Below are positions 23,601 through 34,683 of a stretch of 64,000 nucleotides of DNA, piece after piece. The first letter of the stretch is position 1; every line of letters begins with the position of its first letter. The notes below the pieces were generated by a model that saw only the letters and a program-made list of their open reading frames with translations, did no database searches and was not told the origin of the DNA. Made by a program: the position numbers and the translations under genes. Location: positions 11,703,063-11,767,062 of the forward strand of contig CM037472.1 in NCBI GenBank assembly GCA_021014325.1. The letters are read 5' to 3'. The stretch is from Plazaster borealis (taxonomy: Eukaryota; Echinodermata; Asteroidea; Forcipulatida; Labidiasteridae).

Positions 23601-25724
23601 CTGTTCATACACATTTTTTTTTTTAATTGAACATGCAAAGAGATATGTATCAGAAGGTGTAGATCCGACAGTGCATATTATTACTTAACCATTTTATCAA
23701 GATAGCAGTGGTATAAGCTATCGACGGAACCGTAACCTCTTTGTTTAAAGGCTCTCTTCCCATCCCGATATTTGCCAGATACTAAATCAATATACACAAC
23801 AGCCGTCGGTATTCCTGCAGCTAAAATGAAAAAGACAATAATTATAAGAAGCCATATTCTACCCGGAAACTGCCCGCTGTCCTAACCACGCCATTAGCTC
23901 GGGAAACCGATAGTGTAAATTACTACAGTTGTATTTGGTCGTCCGCTCGGCTCGGTTGTCTATCTCTATATGCCGTTTGTGTGGGCTGTTATAATCAGTG
24001 ATACAGCAATCACAAAAACCCAGGTGGTCCGTATTAAATCAGGCAAATGGAATAGAGGCATGCATGTGCCAATTGTCGAATTTGGTTTTGTTTGCAGCGA
24101 GAGAAAATTACTTCATTCACGTACATGAGCCCAAACTGGCTGCAACTTATCTGTTTACTTCTTGGGGTAAATAAGCGAGCCTAATACAAACACGGTGAAT
24201 AAAGCCCAAATGAATTTCCTTGATTGGCTAGATTGCATGAACTCAACTCAACTCAACTCATTCACTGATGGAGACCATTATTCTCAATGTCATTTCTATT
24301 TTTGAAATTGACTCACGTCAATGGCATCAATAATGGAGACTAAACTTTCCGATCTGCAATAACAAAGCAATAGCGTTATGAGCACGTACGGTTAAACATA
24401 GCACACAACAGAACCAAATTCACCTCAAACTTTCAAGAAGACAATCAGAATCATGCCTTTCACACAATCATGCTTAATTATAAAAGTTGTTTCTAGTCAG
24501 GTTGGTGCCTGTAGGGGTTGTCTCGTACATACCAAAGTGCTGTGCCACGCGTGTTGGCACATTTTAATATCGAGAATCACAACGTTTTGTACCAGTCGTA
24601 CACTCCTGTATTTTCTCAAAAACTCAAATAGTAGACACAATGCATCTCAATTGTTTGATGCAAATCTTGCATTCAATATCAGTATTGACACGAGACAATC
24701 ACAGGCTGCCATTTTTCTTCGTGCCGGGTGTTCGGTTTTATCCCCTGTTTTTTCATGATTTCCTTACAATTTTGTTTGCATGTCGTTGAAATTAAACCAG
24801 TCCAAAGTAGTTTGCAGTATTCGTACTCATTCAAGACTATAGTTCACTTAGTTATACAAAAGTTCATCTAGCAAGGGTTCAGCTTCGTAGAACAAACTAT
24901 ACATGATTCTAGATTTGAACTGAAGTCATTCCAGTTGAAGCATTCAGGTCGTGAAAAGTTCCCAATGTTCCTGTAGTTTCTCAAAAACTCAAAGAGTATA
25001 TGACACAATGCTGCATCCAAATTGTGTAATGCAAATCTTTCATTCTAATTAACGGGCTTCTATTCTAGATTTGAACTGAAGACATTCTAGTAAAGCATTC
25101 AGGTCGGGAAACGTTCCCAATTAAATTGTCTGTTAAATTATACCCACAATTTTAAAGCGATTGGTGAGAGGTAGGCAGATCTGCAGGGGCTTGAGTACTT
25201 CTCTTGACGTGTTGGAGTGACACTCATTGAACACATTTATCGCGCATTAAATATGTTGTTTATGCCCAAACACAATTGTCCAACCCAATTCATTAAGACT
25301 TCACCTGTCCACTAATGAGGAGAAAACAATATAGGCGATTAAGAAGTAAGAAAAACAGCCACTTAGAATCAATGAACAGTTTATCAATTGTATATCATTA
25401 CCCATCCCCCCTTCTCAAATGGTTCATCAAGACCTACGTTTAATTCGGTATTTAGAAGATGCATATTCGTGCTTTAATTAGCGTGTCTAACAACTCTGGC
25501 CGTTACGTTTGAGATCTAAATTTGACAATTGACACTTGTCTCGTTTAGACTTGATTAAATTTGCTGTATTTAACAGTAATCTATAAACATCATGTTAGTA
25601 GTCCGATGGGTACAAACTGGAGATTATAAAAACAATACCAACTGGAACCATCTCCAATTGTTCCATAACTGAAAACAAATAAAATGTTTACTTTGATTAT
25701 TGCAACTCTTGTCATCTTTTTGCT
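23601..25724. other. Intergenic DNA, no gene seen
   Basis: AT-rich, with an AACTC pentamer tandem at about 24240-24260. A short diverged direct duplication is visible around 24590-24680 and 24970-25110 (shared CTCAAAAACTCAAA and ATTCTAGATTTGAACTGAAG-type phrases). No coding or RNA feature recognised. Confidence 0.5.
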
Positions 25725-26056
25725 TTCTTTCTTACTAGGCTAGATGTTAAAGCAAGCTTGGATTATTCTTTCTTTCTTACTAGGCTAGATGTTAAAGCAA
25801 GCTTAGATTATGCTTTCTTTCCTAGGCTAGATGTTAAAGCAAGCTTAGATTATGCTTTCTGTCTTATTTTAGGCTAGATGTTAAAGCAAGCTTGGATTAT
25901 GCTTTCTTTCCTATAGGCTAGATGTTAAAGCAAGCTTAGATTATGCTTTCTGTCTTATTTTAGGCTAGATGTTAAAGCAAGCTTGGATTATGCTTTCTTT
26001 CCTATAGGCTAGATGTTAAAGCAAGCTTGGATTATGCTTTCTTTCTTTAGGCTAGT
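25725..26056. repeat. Tandem array, 7 units of about 45 bp
   Basis: Seven copies of GGCTAGATGTTAAAGCAAGC followed by TTRGATTATGCTTTCTBTC, at about 25739, 25783, 25825, 25872, 25917, 25963 and 26007. Each copy carries an AAGCTT site. Spacing varies by a few bases because of small changes in the TTTC/TATAG linker. A lone unit core lies about 300 bp away near 26352. Confidence 0.93.
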
Positions 26057-27450
26057 GCATTTTTTTTGTTTACCGTCATTCTCTTGTTTAACTTTAAGCA
26101 AAATATTTTGGCTTTGCTTTTTTTTATTCAGGGAAGAGTAATCGAATCCTTTGGGAAGTGAAGGTAGTTTGAACTGAATGAAGACACTGGATTAACGAAA
26201 CTAATACTAGGACAATATTCTCCACATAAATGCTTACGCATATAAATACGGATTTGTCTACGAACATAAGCTTTCAGATTCGCTGCAAATTCCCTATAAA
26301 AAAAGTAAATTCTATGAGTGGAAAGGAAACTTTATTACTCTGAATAATTAAAGATGTTAAAGCAAGCTTGGATTATGTATTGTCTTCACCATGCTGCAGC
26401 ACTGATGGATGATGAAAATGAGCAGAGTAACAATAATTGATGAAGTTGACATTTTGTTTTATGAAAGCTGTCGATGAAACAACGTCTGTGTGTAATTCTA
26501 TAAAATTATTTAACTGAGTGTTTAGAATGAAGGCAAAACGTTAGATGTCACTGATGAAGATTCGTTTTTCAGTATCATGGTATAACGGATATTTTGCTCA
26601 CTGTGGCACCATGGTCAATTCAAAGGTACAATGAATCACAGTTTGTTTAAAAGGTAACTACATTCCAACGCTCCAGATTTAAATATTACACACACCATAC
26701 AACCAAACCGTGGCAATTTCGTCAAATTTGGGATTCACCTTTTGAGAGAAAAAACACAGAAAAATGGTTAACGTTTTATCAGGTATTTTGTCTACGTCAC
26801 AGCCTAGACCTAAGTGTTTACTTCGATTAAATCGAGAAAAAAATTGGTGTTTTGAAACGCTTTTCTCACCGTATGGTATTTTAGATGACACCAGATTATG
26901 TTCTTGGTCAGCAAATAAAAATTACTTCAAGTTGCTTTATGAGGACTGCGCTTGCCATCACAAAAAATATTAATGAAATACTTTTTTTCGAGCTAATGCA
27001 TAACAATGCTGCAAAGTGTGTTTCCTTCGCTCACATAATTAAATATAAAACACAATGACACGAGCCTCAATAAAAATTGCCTGGTGTAGCATCTTATAAT
27101 GTGGAGGATGGGATGTATTTAGAGCGATTCCTCAGCGGGTGGTACGTCTATATAGGGATATCACGACCAGGGAAGCCGAGGTTTCACGAGGGCGAACGTC
27201 TGAGGACCTTGAGGCAGTCTACAAATCGCCTCGCGCCCGTGTACTATGAGGGTGTCAGCCGGTGATAACCGCCGCGTTTATTTTATAGACACCTACAATT
27301 TTAAGACCGGCACAGAGCTCGCGATACACGGCCACAGCCGTACCAATCATTAACCGATTCAAACACAAACAATACAAGTGATTAAGTTCGTCAAAGCTCT
27401 GAAAGGGGATCATGAAAAGTAGTAATTAAAAAAGCAAATTGAAGCCTATA
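26057..27450. other. Intergenic DNA with a GC-richer island at 27070-27345
   Basis: AT-rich until about 27070. A CpG-containing block follows, with a CGCGTTTATTTTAT stretch near 27272 that resembles posterior-Hox/Cdx-type sites. The short plus frame at 27077-27265 has no domain. No gene recognised. Confidence 0.4.
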
Positions 27451-27521
27451 GAGGAATCCCGAAACGACGAGTTTAGCGTCGATCTGCGCACTTCCGGGTT
27501 TGAAAACGAGGCTCACTGTGT
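27451..27521 (+). repeat. Left terminal inverted repeat of the ISL2EU element
   Basis: Pairs with about 34625-34683. Conserved blocks are GAGGAAT at the tip, CTGCGCAC near 27484 and CGAGGCTCACTGTG near 27507-27520. The left arm has about 11 extra bases between the first and second blocks. Confidence 0.88.
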
Positions 27522-27599
27522 CACAATAACTCAACAACTCCACTACTGTAACGTTACACTTATGGTGTCTGCTACCGCCTACACTCGGACGTGACCGAA

Positions 27600-27679
27600 G
27601 GGGAACTTTCGTGTGAGATTACACCCAAATACAAGAACGAAATACGATTTGAGCGTGTTGAGGTAGAAGCCAAGCACAG
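27600..27679 (+). other. Probable non-coding first exon of the transposase gene
   Basis: Ends at a strong donor, CACAG|GTAAGT, at 27679/27680. The next good acceptor in the same gene is 28354, nine bases short of the THAP start region. An ATG near 27562 runs into a stop within a few codons, so the exon is probably 5' UTR. Its 5' end is not defined by the sequence. Confidence 0.45.
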
Positions 27680-27951
27680 GTAAGTTTAATGGAGGAAAAA
27701 CCAGGCTGCAAAATTGTTACAATTGCAGGCTATTTTGAGTGAAAATATGCTAACGATTTATGAATGAACGTAGCCGTGCTGCACACACGGCGTGCATGTT
27801 AAAACGTGGTGCTTCAACCCTGGCCCTGTCTACCCCAAGTTTTGCGGAGGCAGTTTTGCCAAAAGTCTTTGTTGAAATACTTGAACTTCATTTGTTTGAA
27901 ACTGGTACTTCTACCAAATAACCTCTGTGTGAGTTTCTTAGTGTCAGAATT

Positions 27952-27998
27952 GGGGCCGAAAAATAATAACATTGGCGTCCGAAAATTGGGCACAAAGT
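27952..27998 (+). repeat. Left subterminal inverted repeat
   Basis: Contains CCGAAAATTGGGCACAAAG. Its inverted partner is at about 34092-34136, where the complement reads CCGGAAATTGGGCACAAAA. The similarity extends about 45 bp with mismatches. It lies about 500 bp inside the left end and may be an extra transposase-binding site or the remnant of a longer inverted repeat. Confidence 0.65.
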
Positions 27999-28354
27999 CG
28001 CAGGGTGTTCCTATGGTAGTATGTGGCACACTTGTGATAGAATAGCCCAAAATTCCACATTCGCATTTCGGAATGTCCTTTAAGTTCAGAAATTATAACA
28101 AATCAAATTTGTATGTACTCACATATCCAGCTAGAAGTTTGACAAAATAATTTTCTTAATTTTTGGAAGCATTTTAAAAGGTTCACTTTGCTCTTTGTAA
28201 CGTTAAACTACATGTAGCTACATGTATTAAAAACATCTTTAACCCATGTCATGAAATAGTGTTGTGAATCCCAAGCTAATAATACAGAACTGATTTGAGG
28301 GATGGCTCTGTTTATGAATTACTTGTTTTAATCATGTATACTTTTGTTTTGCAG

Positions 28355-29931
28355 GTGCTTTGTTTCACCATGCCATCCAGAGGAGTTGAATGTGCCGCAT
28401 ATGGGTGCAGCAATCGATTCTATATGAAGGACTTGTCAAGGTCGCAGTTTCATTTTTTCTGCTTTCCCACTGATCGCAAACCCCGAGACCGATGGTGCAC
28501 AAAAATCAAAAGGGATCATGGTCGAGACGGATTCCTTGTCAGTAAGTCTACCCAGATTTGCAATGTGCACTTTAATGATACTGACATCAAGAGAACCCTC
28601 AATGGAGTATGGAGACTGAAGCCTGGTGCTGAGCCAAAAGATGTACTCTCTGACAGTTCGTCACCGAAAAAACGCAGAGTTCTTCATAGATCGACCTTTG
28701 AAGGTCCCTCAACTTCATGTGGGGTAGCTGATGAACAGACAACAAATGATGATGAACCGATGAATGAGGATGAGTTATTATCTGATACAATGGAGAATGA
28801 TGTTCAGGTGAATCAAATCAAGGAGAATGAACAGTCAAATGAAGTGACAGAACTTAAGGAGTCAGTACAAAGACTGCAGAGGATGGTAAATTCTCTAACT
28901 GAACAGAATGAACGAAATAAGTTTGTTAATAGTTTGGAGGGAGATGATTCCTTAACAAAACACTACACTGGATTTCCCACTTACTCTTTGCTTTTAGCCA
29001 TGTTGTCTTTTTTGAACCCAGGTGAGAATTGTGAGAATGTCATAACCTATACTGCAAATAGAGAGAGTGAGCCTTCCTGTTCAGTATACCAGCCTCCATC
29101 AGCCATGGACTTGGATCACAGCTATTCAGCTTCACACAAAACTCATAATAAACCTGGGAGAATAGCACAGCTTTCACCCAAGGAACAATTCATTTTGGTC
29201 CTTTGTAGACTCAGGCAGAATTTTTCTGTAAAGCATCTGGCATACCTATTTAGCATTTCAGAGTCAAGTGTTAGCAGATACTTCATCACATGGATTAATT
29301 TCATGTACTTTAAGCTTGGCTCACTCCTATTTGGCCAAGTAAAGGTATTATCTCGAAAACAATGCCACAAACTTTTAGAGACAAATACCCAGATACAAGG
29401 GTCGTTGTTGATTGTTCTGAAATATTTGCACAGATCCCAGATTCTCTAACGCTCCAAACTATGTTTTGGTCAAACTATAAGCACCATATAACTTACAAAG
29501 GACTCCTGGGTATCGCACCTAGTGGCGCAATTACATTCATAAGTCAACTGTATCCTGGATCAATGTCAGATAGAGAAATAGTTATCCGGAGTGGGTTTCT
29601 GGATCCCAAGCTGTTTCAAAAGGGTGATGTTGTGATGGCAGACCGTGGTTTCACAATTGATGATTTGCTAAAGCCAATGGGTGTCAAACTAAATATCCCT
29701 GCCTTCCTCAAAGAAAGGAAGCAGTTTGAAGAAGATGAGACCATTGAGACACAGCAAATAGCTGCAGAGAGGATACATGTCGAAAGGGCGATAAACAAGG
29801 TCAAGAAATTTCGTATTTTTGACAGTGCGATTCCTCTGACCATGCACGGCTCCATTAATCAGATTTGGACAGTGTGCTGTCTTTTGACAAATAGTTTTAA
29901 TCCAGTAATCTCAATGTCTGGTAATGTGTAA
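28355..29931 (+). pseudogene. THAP / HTH / DDE transposase of the ISL2EU element, one frameshift
   Basis: This would bind the element's ends and catalyse its transposition. The exon opens at a pyrimidine-rich acceptor (GCAG|GTGC, 28354/28355); an upstream non-coding exon probably ends at CACAG|GTAAGT, 27679. I chose the ATG at 28370, directly before the THAP domain. THAP (residues about 1-90) has Cys8-x4-Cys13 and Cys64-x2-His67, with Pro33 and Trp42. An acidic linker and a short coiled coil (LKESVQRLQRMV) follow, then a helix-turn-helix (about 269-316, SPKEQFILVLCRLR...SSVSRYF). At 29324-29326, after Leu-Gly-Ser, the frame is lost, most simply by a 1-bp deletion. The remainder continues in the next frame from 29326 to the stop at 29931. 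It is a DDE_Tnp_4 domain with Asp at 29410 (VVVDCSEIF), Asp at 29641 (VMADRGF) and Glu at 29782 (HVERAI). The three catalytic residues are present, so the gene looks recently broken, unless the shift is an assembly error. Confidence 0.9.
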
Positions 29932-30044
29932 AACAGGATACAGTTGACTTATGAATGTAATAACCTTGTAAAAAAAAAAAAGACAAACTCACTGATATTC
30001 ATTTTATACATAGCACTCTCATGCCTTTTATTTAAATACTACTT

Positions 30045-30141
30045 AAAGGTTTGCTAAAATACTAAGTAATGGTGCTTTTATGTTACACCTGTATTACTTT
30101 TGTTAGAAAAATCATTTTGTACATTCCTGTGTACTTTTAAA

Positions 30142-30174
<33 letters not shown>

Positions 30175-30575
30175 AATAACAGTCTTCAGGAGTGCTAACT
30201 TAATTTGGTCACTTGCTGACATATGGCTGGATTCTCAACGTGAGGTCACATGCATTACATAATATATCATCATGAGTGGTTTATTTAATATAAAGAACAC
30301 ATATTTTTCATTGTTTTGGAAGACCCTGTCCCAGAACAATTGTTCTCTGGAATAACTTATCAATATTATGTAATGATGACTTCACATTGAGAATCCAGCT
30401 ATATGTCAGCAAGCGGCCAATTTTAAGTGGGCGTTCCTGAAGACTATAATTTTAAGAAAATAAATTATTATAAAATACACAGGAATGTACAAAATTATTT
30501 TTCCAACTGAATTATTGTAAAAGAATACAAGGTTCAAAATTAAAGGATCATTAATTTGTATTTCAGCAAACCTTT
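30045..30575. repeat. Long imperfect palindrome between the two transposon genes
   Basis: Arms of about 240 bp pair over their length. The ends are AAAGGTTTGCTAAAATAC (left) and the inverted GTATTTCAGCAAACCTTT (right). Internal pairs include TGTACATTCCTGTGTA with TACACAGGAATGTACA, and CATATGGCTGGATTCTCAA with TTGAGAATCCAGCTATATG. A TTTA microsatellite (about 30142-30170) interrupts the left arm. It lies downstream of both convergent genes. It could be a MITE nested in the larger element or a structural part of the transposon itself. Confidence 0.8.
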
Positions 30576-31049
30576 CAGAAAAGAATTATTTTGGAGCATT
30601 CATTCATTCATGTCAAAGAATGTTTTTTGTGTATGCTTTGTAATGCAAGGCCTGCGGAATAAATATGAAGGGTTAAATAAAGTGTTATGATTGGCTTGCT
30701 GAAATTTTGTTTCAACCGTTTTTGTTTGTTTTAGTTTTTCTAAATTTTGCCTCTTAAATTACCTTTGCCAAACTTGCCACACAAAATGTTTACTCAAGGA
30801 GAGTAAGGTAAGGATTTTGATGTACTCTTTTCCAAATACTCTTATAATAAATTAACATTAATTATTCTTTGTAACTGTGCAAAACAACAAAAAGGACCCA
30901 AATAGGCAACACTGAGTGCTGACAAGTTGGAAGTTGCAATACTGTTAATGCACCTGATATTTCCATTCTAGTGTCAAACATTTAACCCCCACTGAATAGG
31001 TCCAAGTAGAAAGTACTACATTTAAATAATATACTAAATATTTTCTTTT

Positions 31050-34000
31050 TTAACTTTGAGAAGCATTAACAGATTGAAATTTATCACTAGCTACTTTAAA
31101 GTAGAAGTCAAAATAAACTTCTGATAATGTTTTATAAAGGATGTCCCAAAATGTTAAATCAAAATATATACGTTGAATGATTAAACCTTTGTGAGTGTAA
31201 ACCACAAAGTCACACCATTCTGACCCAGTTACTGCCAGCTGACCTTGCACTTGGGTGTAGTAGGGATGATCTTTTTAAGTGTAGGCTTTCCATTTTCAAG
31301 CTTGCAGCAGAAATGGGGATCATGACATGCAGTCTGAGGGTCTTCATCTTTGTGTTTTTCAGGACATTTTATTTCGAGAATTCCAAAAGGACTTTCTGCT
31401 AAATAGTCCACCACCTTACGATCTGGGGATGCACCCAACCAAGGTGCTTTTGGATCAATTACAAGACCAGACTTTTCAAGGCGCACAGCATGGCCAGACC
31501 CATTCATATACAGTGAATACTTGCTGGCAGCAACTGGCTCAAAATCATTTCCATGTTTAAATTTTTTTCAAAAGTCAGACACAGGTTTTTCCCCACCAGG
31601 TAAAAATCCTTTAGCAAATACAGTATCCAACTTCTTTGAATTAAAATTGAGTGGAATTTAGAAGCAGTGAATCTAAACTGTCTGAATTTGAACCAATCAG
31701 CACAAGAACTTTGCTCCCGAGTAGTATTTTCTACTTGGGCTGCATCAATGTTTTGAATGTGGGACTACAACTTTGTTTCTAGCTCTGAAGCAGGGACATA
31801 TGAGACAGAATAGATGGGAACAGTTGTTAATGGAAAAGGTGGATACACACTCAAATCCCTTTGTGCTGTCCATGAGCAATTTGGTGAATCAGGAAAATTA
31901 CAATACACTTTAAAATGAAATTCAAATATTGAGCATTGATAGCTCACTGGTGATCCTAATGGAGCTGGACCAAATCTTGTATTTTTGTATATTGTGTTTT
32001 CATCTTCTTCCTGAACAAGATATGAAAATGGAATTCCAGGTGAGATTTCTTTATGTGACTGCTGCAATGTTGCCAATTGTTCATTATCATTGCTCCTACA
32101 GTGAGGCACTCTGGCGTCATACAATGTTGATTCAATTCCACGACCTGCAGTCATCTCATCAACCTTTAGACGTTTAACTTTTACATCCATCACAGGATGC
32201 TTGTCGATTTTGCCTCTACTCCTGGGAACTACCCACTGACTAAGTCTAGAAGTACATGCAACTTCTTCAGGCACAACTCTTACATTATGGAGGTGATAAT
32301 TTGCTAACTCAAGAAGTAATGCATGCATATGGTTGCATACACCTCCTAAGCCAGCAGGACAGTCACAATATGCATACATAATTCTGGAGTCAATAAACCT
32401 GATGGCCACACTTAATTTTCGTTCACAACTCTTTTTACTGCGAAGCAGGTCGCCCGGCAGTAAAAAGTTGTCATCTGAGCGCGTTGAAATAGTCTCTGAA
32501 TTGAGATACCTCTCAGCAAGGAGGTGTGCACCACGGATTGCAGGTTTTGACACTCGAGTCGAGTCCTTCTGTGGCCTAATTCTCATGTTCACAGTGTCTA
32601 TGTGCAGATCTATTTCTCGCCGTGTAAGGGCTGGAAGGCTTTCAAGCCTCTTTCCCCAGTCAGTAGAACTGCCCCACTGGTGGTATGATCCTTTCTGGGG
32701 AATAGGGTCAGCAGAGTGTATGGTGCATATAGGCCCAGTTGGTAGCTTTTCGGCCTTGAGACTCTCCCAATGCTTATCTGTGGTGGGATCAATGACTGTA
32801 GAATGCTTGCCATTTGAAACAGTCTGTTGAATTCTAAAATAGCAAATAAGAAAAGATGAAAAAACATATCAAATACAGACTTTAATTCATGTAAACAAGA
32901 TTGCACTTGTCATCTGATATTTTTCCCAATACTTTCTCAAAGAAATACATGCTGCTGCAGGCATATCATGGGGGGGGGGTAGCTGTAAGAGCCCTTTCCC
33001 TCATCCTCCCAATAACAGATTACCCCATGACAGCCTAAAGTCTTTCTCCCTTGTATCCCTTCTAGGCAGTTACTCTATCCTTGGCCAGTGACTAATATTA
33101 CATGTATACCCCAAACCTCCCTTTCCCACAAACACAAGACATTCACTAGTTTTAATCAGCATCAAATGTGGTGTATTTTTCTTCTGCATACATACCTCTG
33201 TATCAGCTGTGCCTTTGTTTTCAGGCCTTTGCAGGAATCTCTACGGCATTGAAGCCAAAACTTCAACTCATGACATTTAAGTTTTTGCAGGGCAGGTACA
33301 GATACATCCTGTTTTGCTCCTGGGATGTCCTCTTCTGTGAGACCAGTGGACATTGCCTTATGAAGGATAAAATAAATATGTATACAATTTTCAAAATTTG
33401 TTCTATAATTTATACAATAATGCCAAGGAATGTTTCTGATATAAATTTTCTAAAACAACAAACAAACTCAACAACTGTCAAAAATATGTCGGTCATGTTT
33501 GTAACCAACCGGAAATATAATGAAAACCTGGATATAAAATGGCCTACTTTGATATTTTGAAGTAGCTAGTCTATCAACAACATTGTTTACACTTAGGCAT
33601 ACAACAAAAGTGTGAAACTTGTCAGTCTAACCAACAACAAAAATTAAAATGTTTGAAGTGTTCCTAACGGCACTTGAATAGAGCATTACAAATTCCAACG
33701 TAGTCCAAGTGAACATTTTAGAATTGATTTATGATAAACCCTTATTATCCCTATTTACAATCACAAAAGGTATGTCTGACTGTGTCTTTTTGTGGAAGAA
33801 CATTCTCAATGGATCAAATTCACTTTGAAATAAAATTTACAAATCATGCCAACTTTGTCAGACCTAGCTATTTCTCTTTGGACTTTGTCATTAATTGTTG
33901 AAATCATTGATTGTATGAGACTTTTATTTTTACTGTGAAATTGTGGTTAATACATAGAGGAATAAAATAGTTTTTTTCATTCCTCCATTCCTCCATGGTT

Positions 34001-34594
34001 AATACTTATGCTCTTCCTTTGGGCTTCATTGGGGGGTGGGGGCTCTTAAGTAGAGCAAGGCTACCCGACAGGCCCAAGTTTTCGGTACTCCCATTTTGTG
34101 CCCAATTTCCGGACATCGCCGTTTTTAATTTCGGGGAATGTTTCATGGCACGGAAATCGTTAGCAGAGATTAAAAAGCAAGAGTTTTGAAGGTAAAGGTA
34201 CCAGTAATTCACTGAATAAAATTGGAATTTGTCAACGACGAAATGTGGCAACACTGACCTCGAAAAGTGGAGGAAAGTGTCAAAGACAAGGTGCTCCACA
34301 TAAAGTGGTCGAGTTTCTGAACTTCAACAAGCAGTAACTCTACGTATTCGTCAGGTTCCACGTCACGTCAAGGATCGGACACACAAACACAAACGGTGCG
34401 TCAAAACCACGACAGAAAATGGTCAAATTATCCTTTCATTATAAGTGACATGATTACGAATTTATGACATATCAACATCTGATTTATTCCATGCAACTTC
34501 AGCTACAAAAAATAAGGTATAGAGGGAACGTACATCTTCCATGCAGGGACCGACTTACCTTCGTTGTTGACATACGAGCAGTTTGTGCAGCCAT
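31050..34594 (-). pseudogene. SAP / SWIM / YqaJ-type nuclease gene of the ISL2EU element, multiply broken
   Basis: The accessory gene of the element, read leftward in three exons whose phases match. Exon 1 (34594-34559) encodes MAAQTARMSTTK and has a GTAAG donor. Exon 2 (33356-33196) encodes a SAP-like DNA-binding motif (about residues 32-66, LQKLKCHELKFWL...KTKAQLIQR) and has a GTATG donor. Exon 3 starts at 32833 after TTTTAG. It holds a SWIM zinc finger (CDCPAGLGGVCNHMHALL, Cys-x-Cys...Cys-x-His) and then a YqaJ/lambda-exonuclease-like domain with SPD (ASPDRKV) and the E-x-K motif (ILEIKCP). The part after the fold, LAVTGSEWCDFVVY, lies in a further frame to 31050. Lesions: TAG at 31765-31767, a frameshift at about 31640-31660, TGA at 31568-31570 and a frameshift near 31264-31277. 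The gene probably cut or processed DNA during transposition; this copy cannot. Confidence 0.85.
34092..34136 (-). repeat. Right subterminal inverted repeat
   Basis: The inverted partner of 27952-27998, about 550 bp inside the right end and within the first intron of the nuclease gene. Confidence 0.65.
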
Positions 34595-34624
34595 GTTGAG
34601 AATGGAAATTCGTTGAGAATGTAG

Positions 34625-34683
34625 CACAGTGAGCCTCGGTTTCGACGCGGATGTGCGCAGAAGGCACTAATTCGAAATTCCTC
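34625..34683 (-). repeat. Right terminal inverted repeat of the ISL2EU element
   Basis: The inverted partner of 27451-27521, ending ATTCCTC at 34683. It lies about 30 bp upstream of the nuclease-gene start codon, so the repeat probably also serves as that gene's promoter region. Confidence 0.88.

Larger units (their letters stand above)
27451..34683. mobile_element. ISL2EU (IS4EU)-type DNA transposon, near complete, decayed genes
   Basis: A 7.2-kb element bounded by terminal inverted repeats. The left end starts GAGGAATCCCGAAAC; the right end, reverse-complemented, starts GAGGAATTTCGAATT. Both then share CTGCGCAC-TCCG and CGAGGCTCACTGTG, with a gap of about 11 bp in one arm. The element is flanked by TA on both sides (27449-27450 and 34684-34685), consistent with a 2-bp target duplication. 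It carries two convergent spliced genes, a THAP-DDE transposase and a SAP-SWIM-YqaJ nuclease. That pairing is my basis for ISL2EU; Harbinger elements have a 3-bp duplication and a Myb-like partner instead. Both genes are damaged, so this copy is not autonomous, but the ends look usable in trans. Confidence 0.88.
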
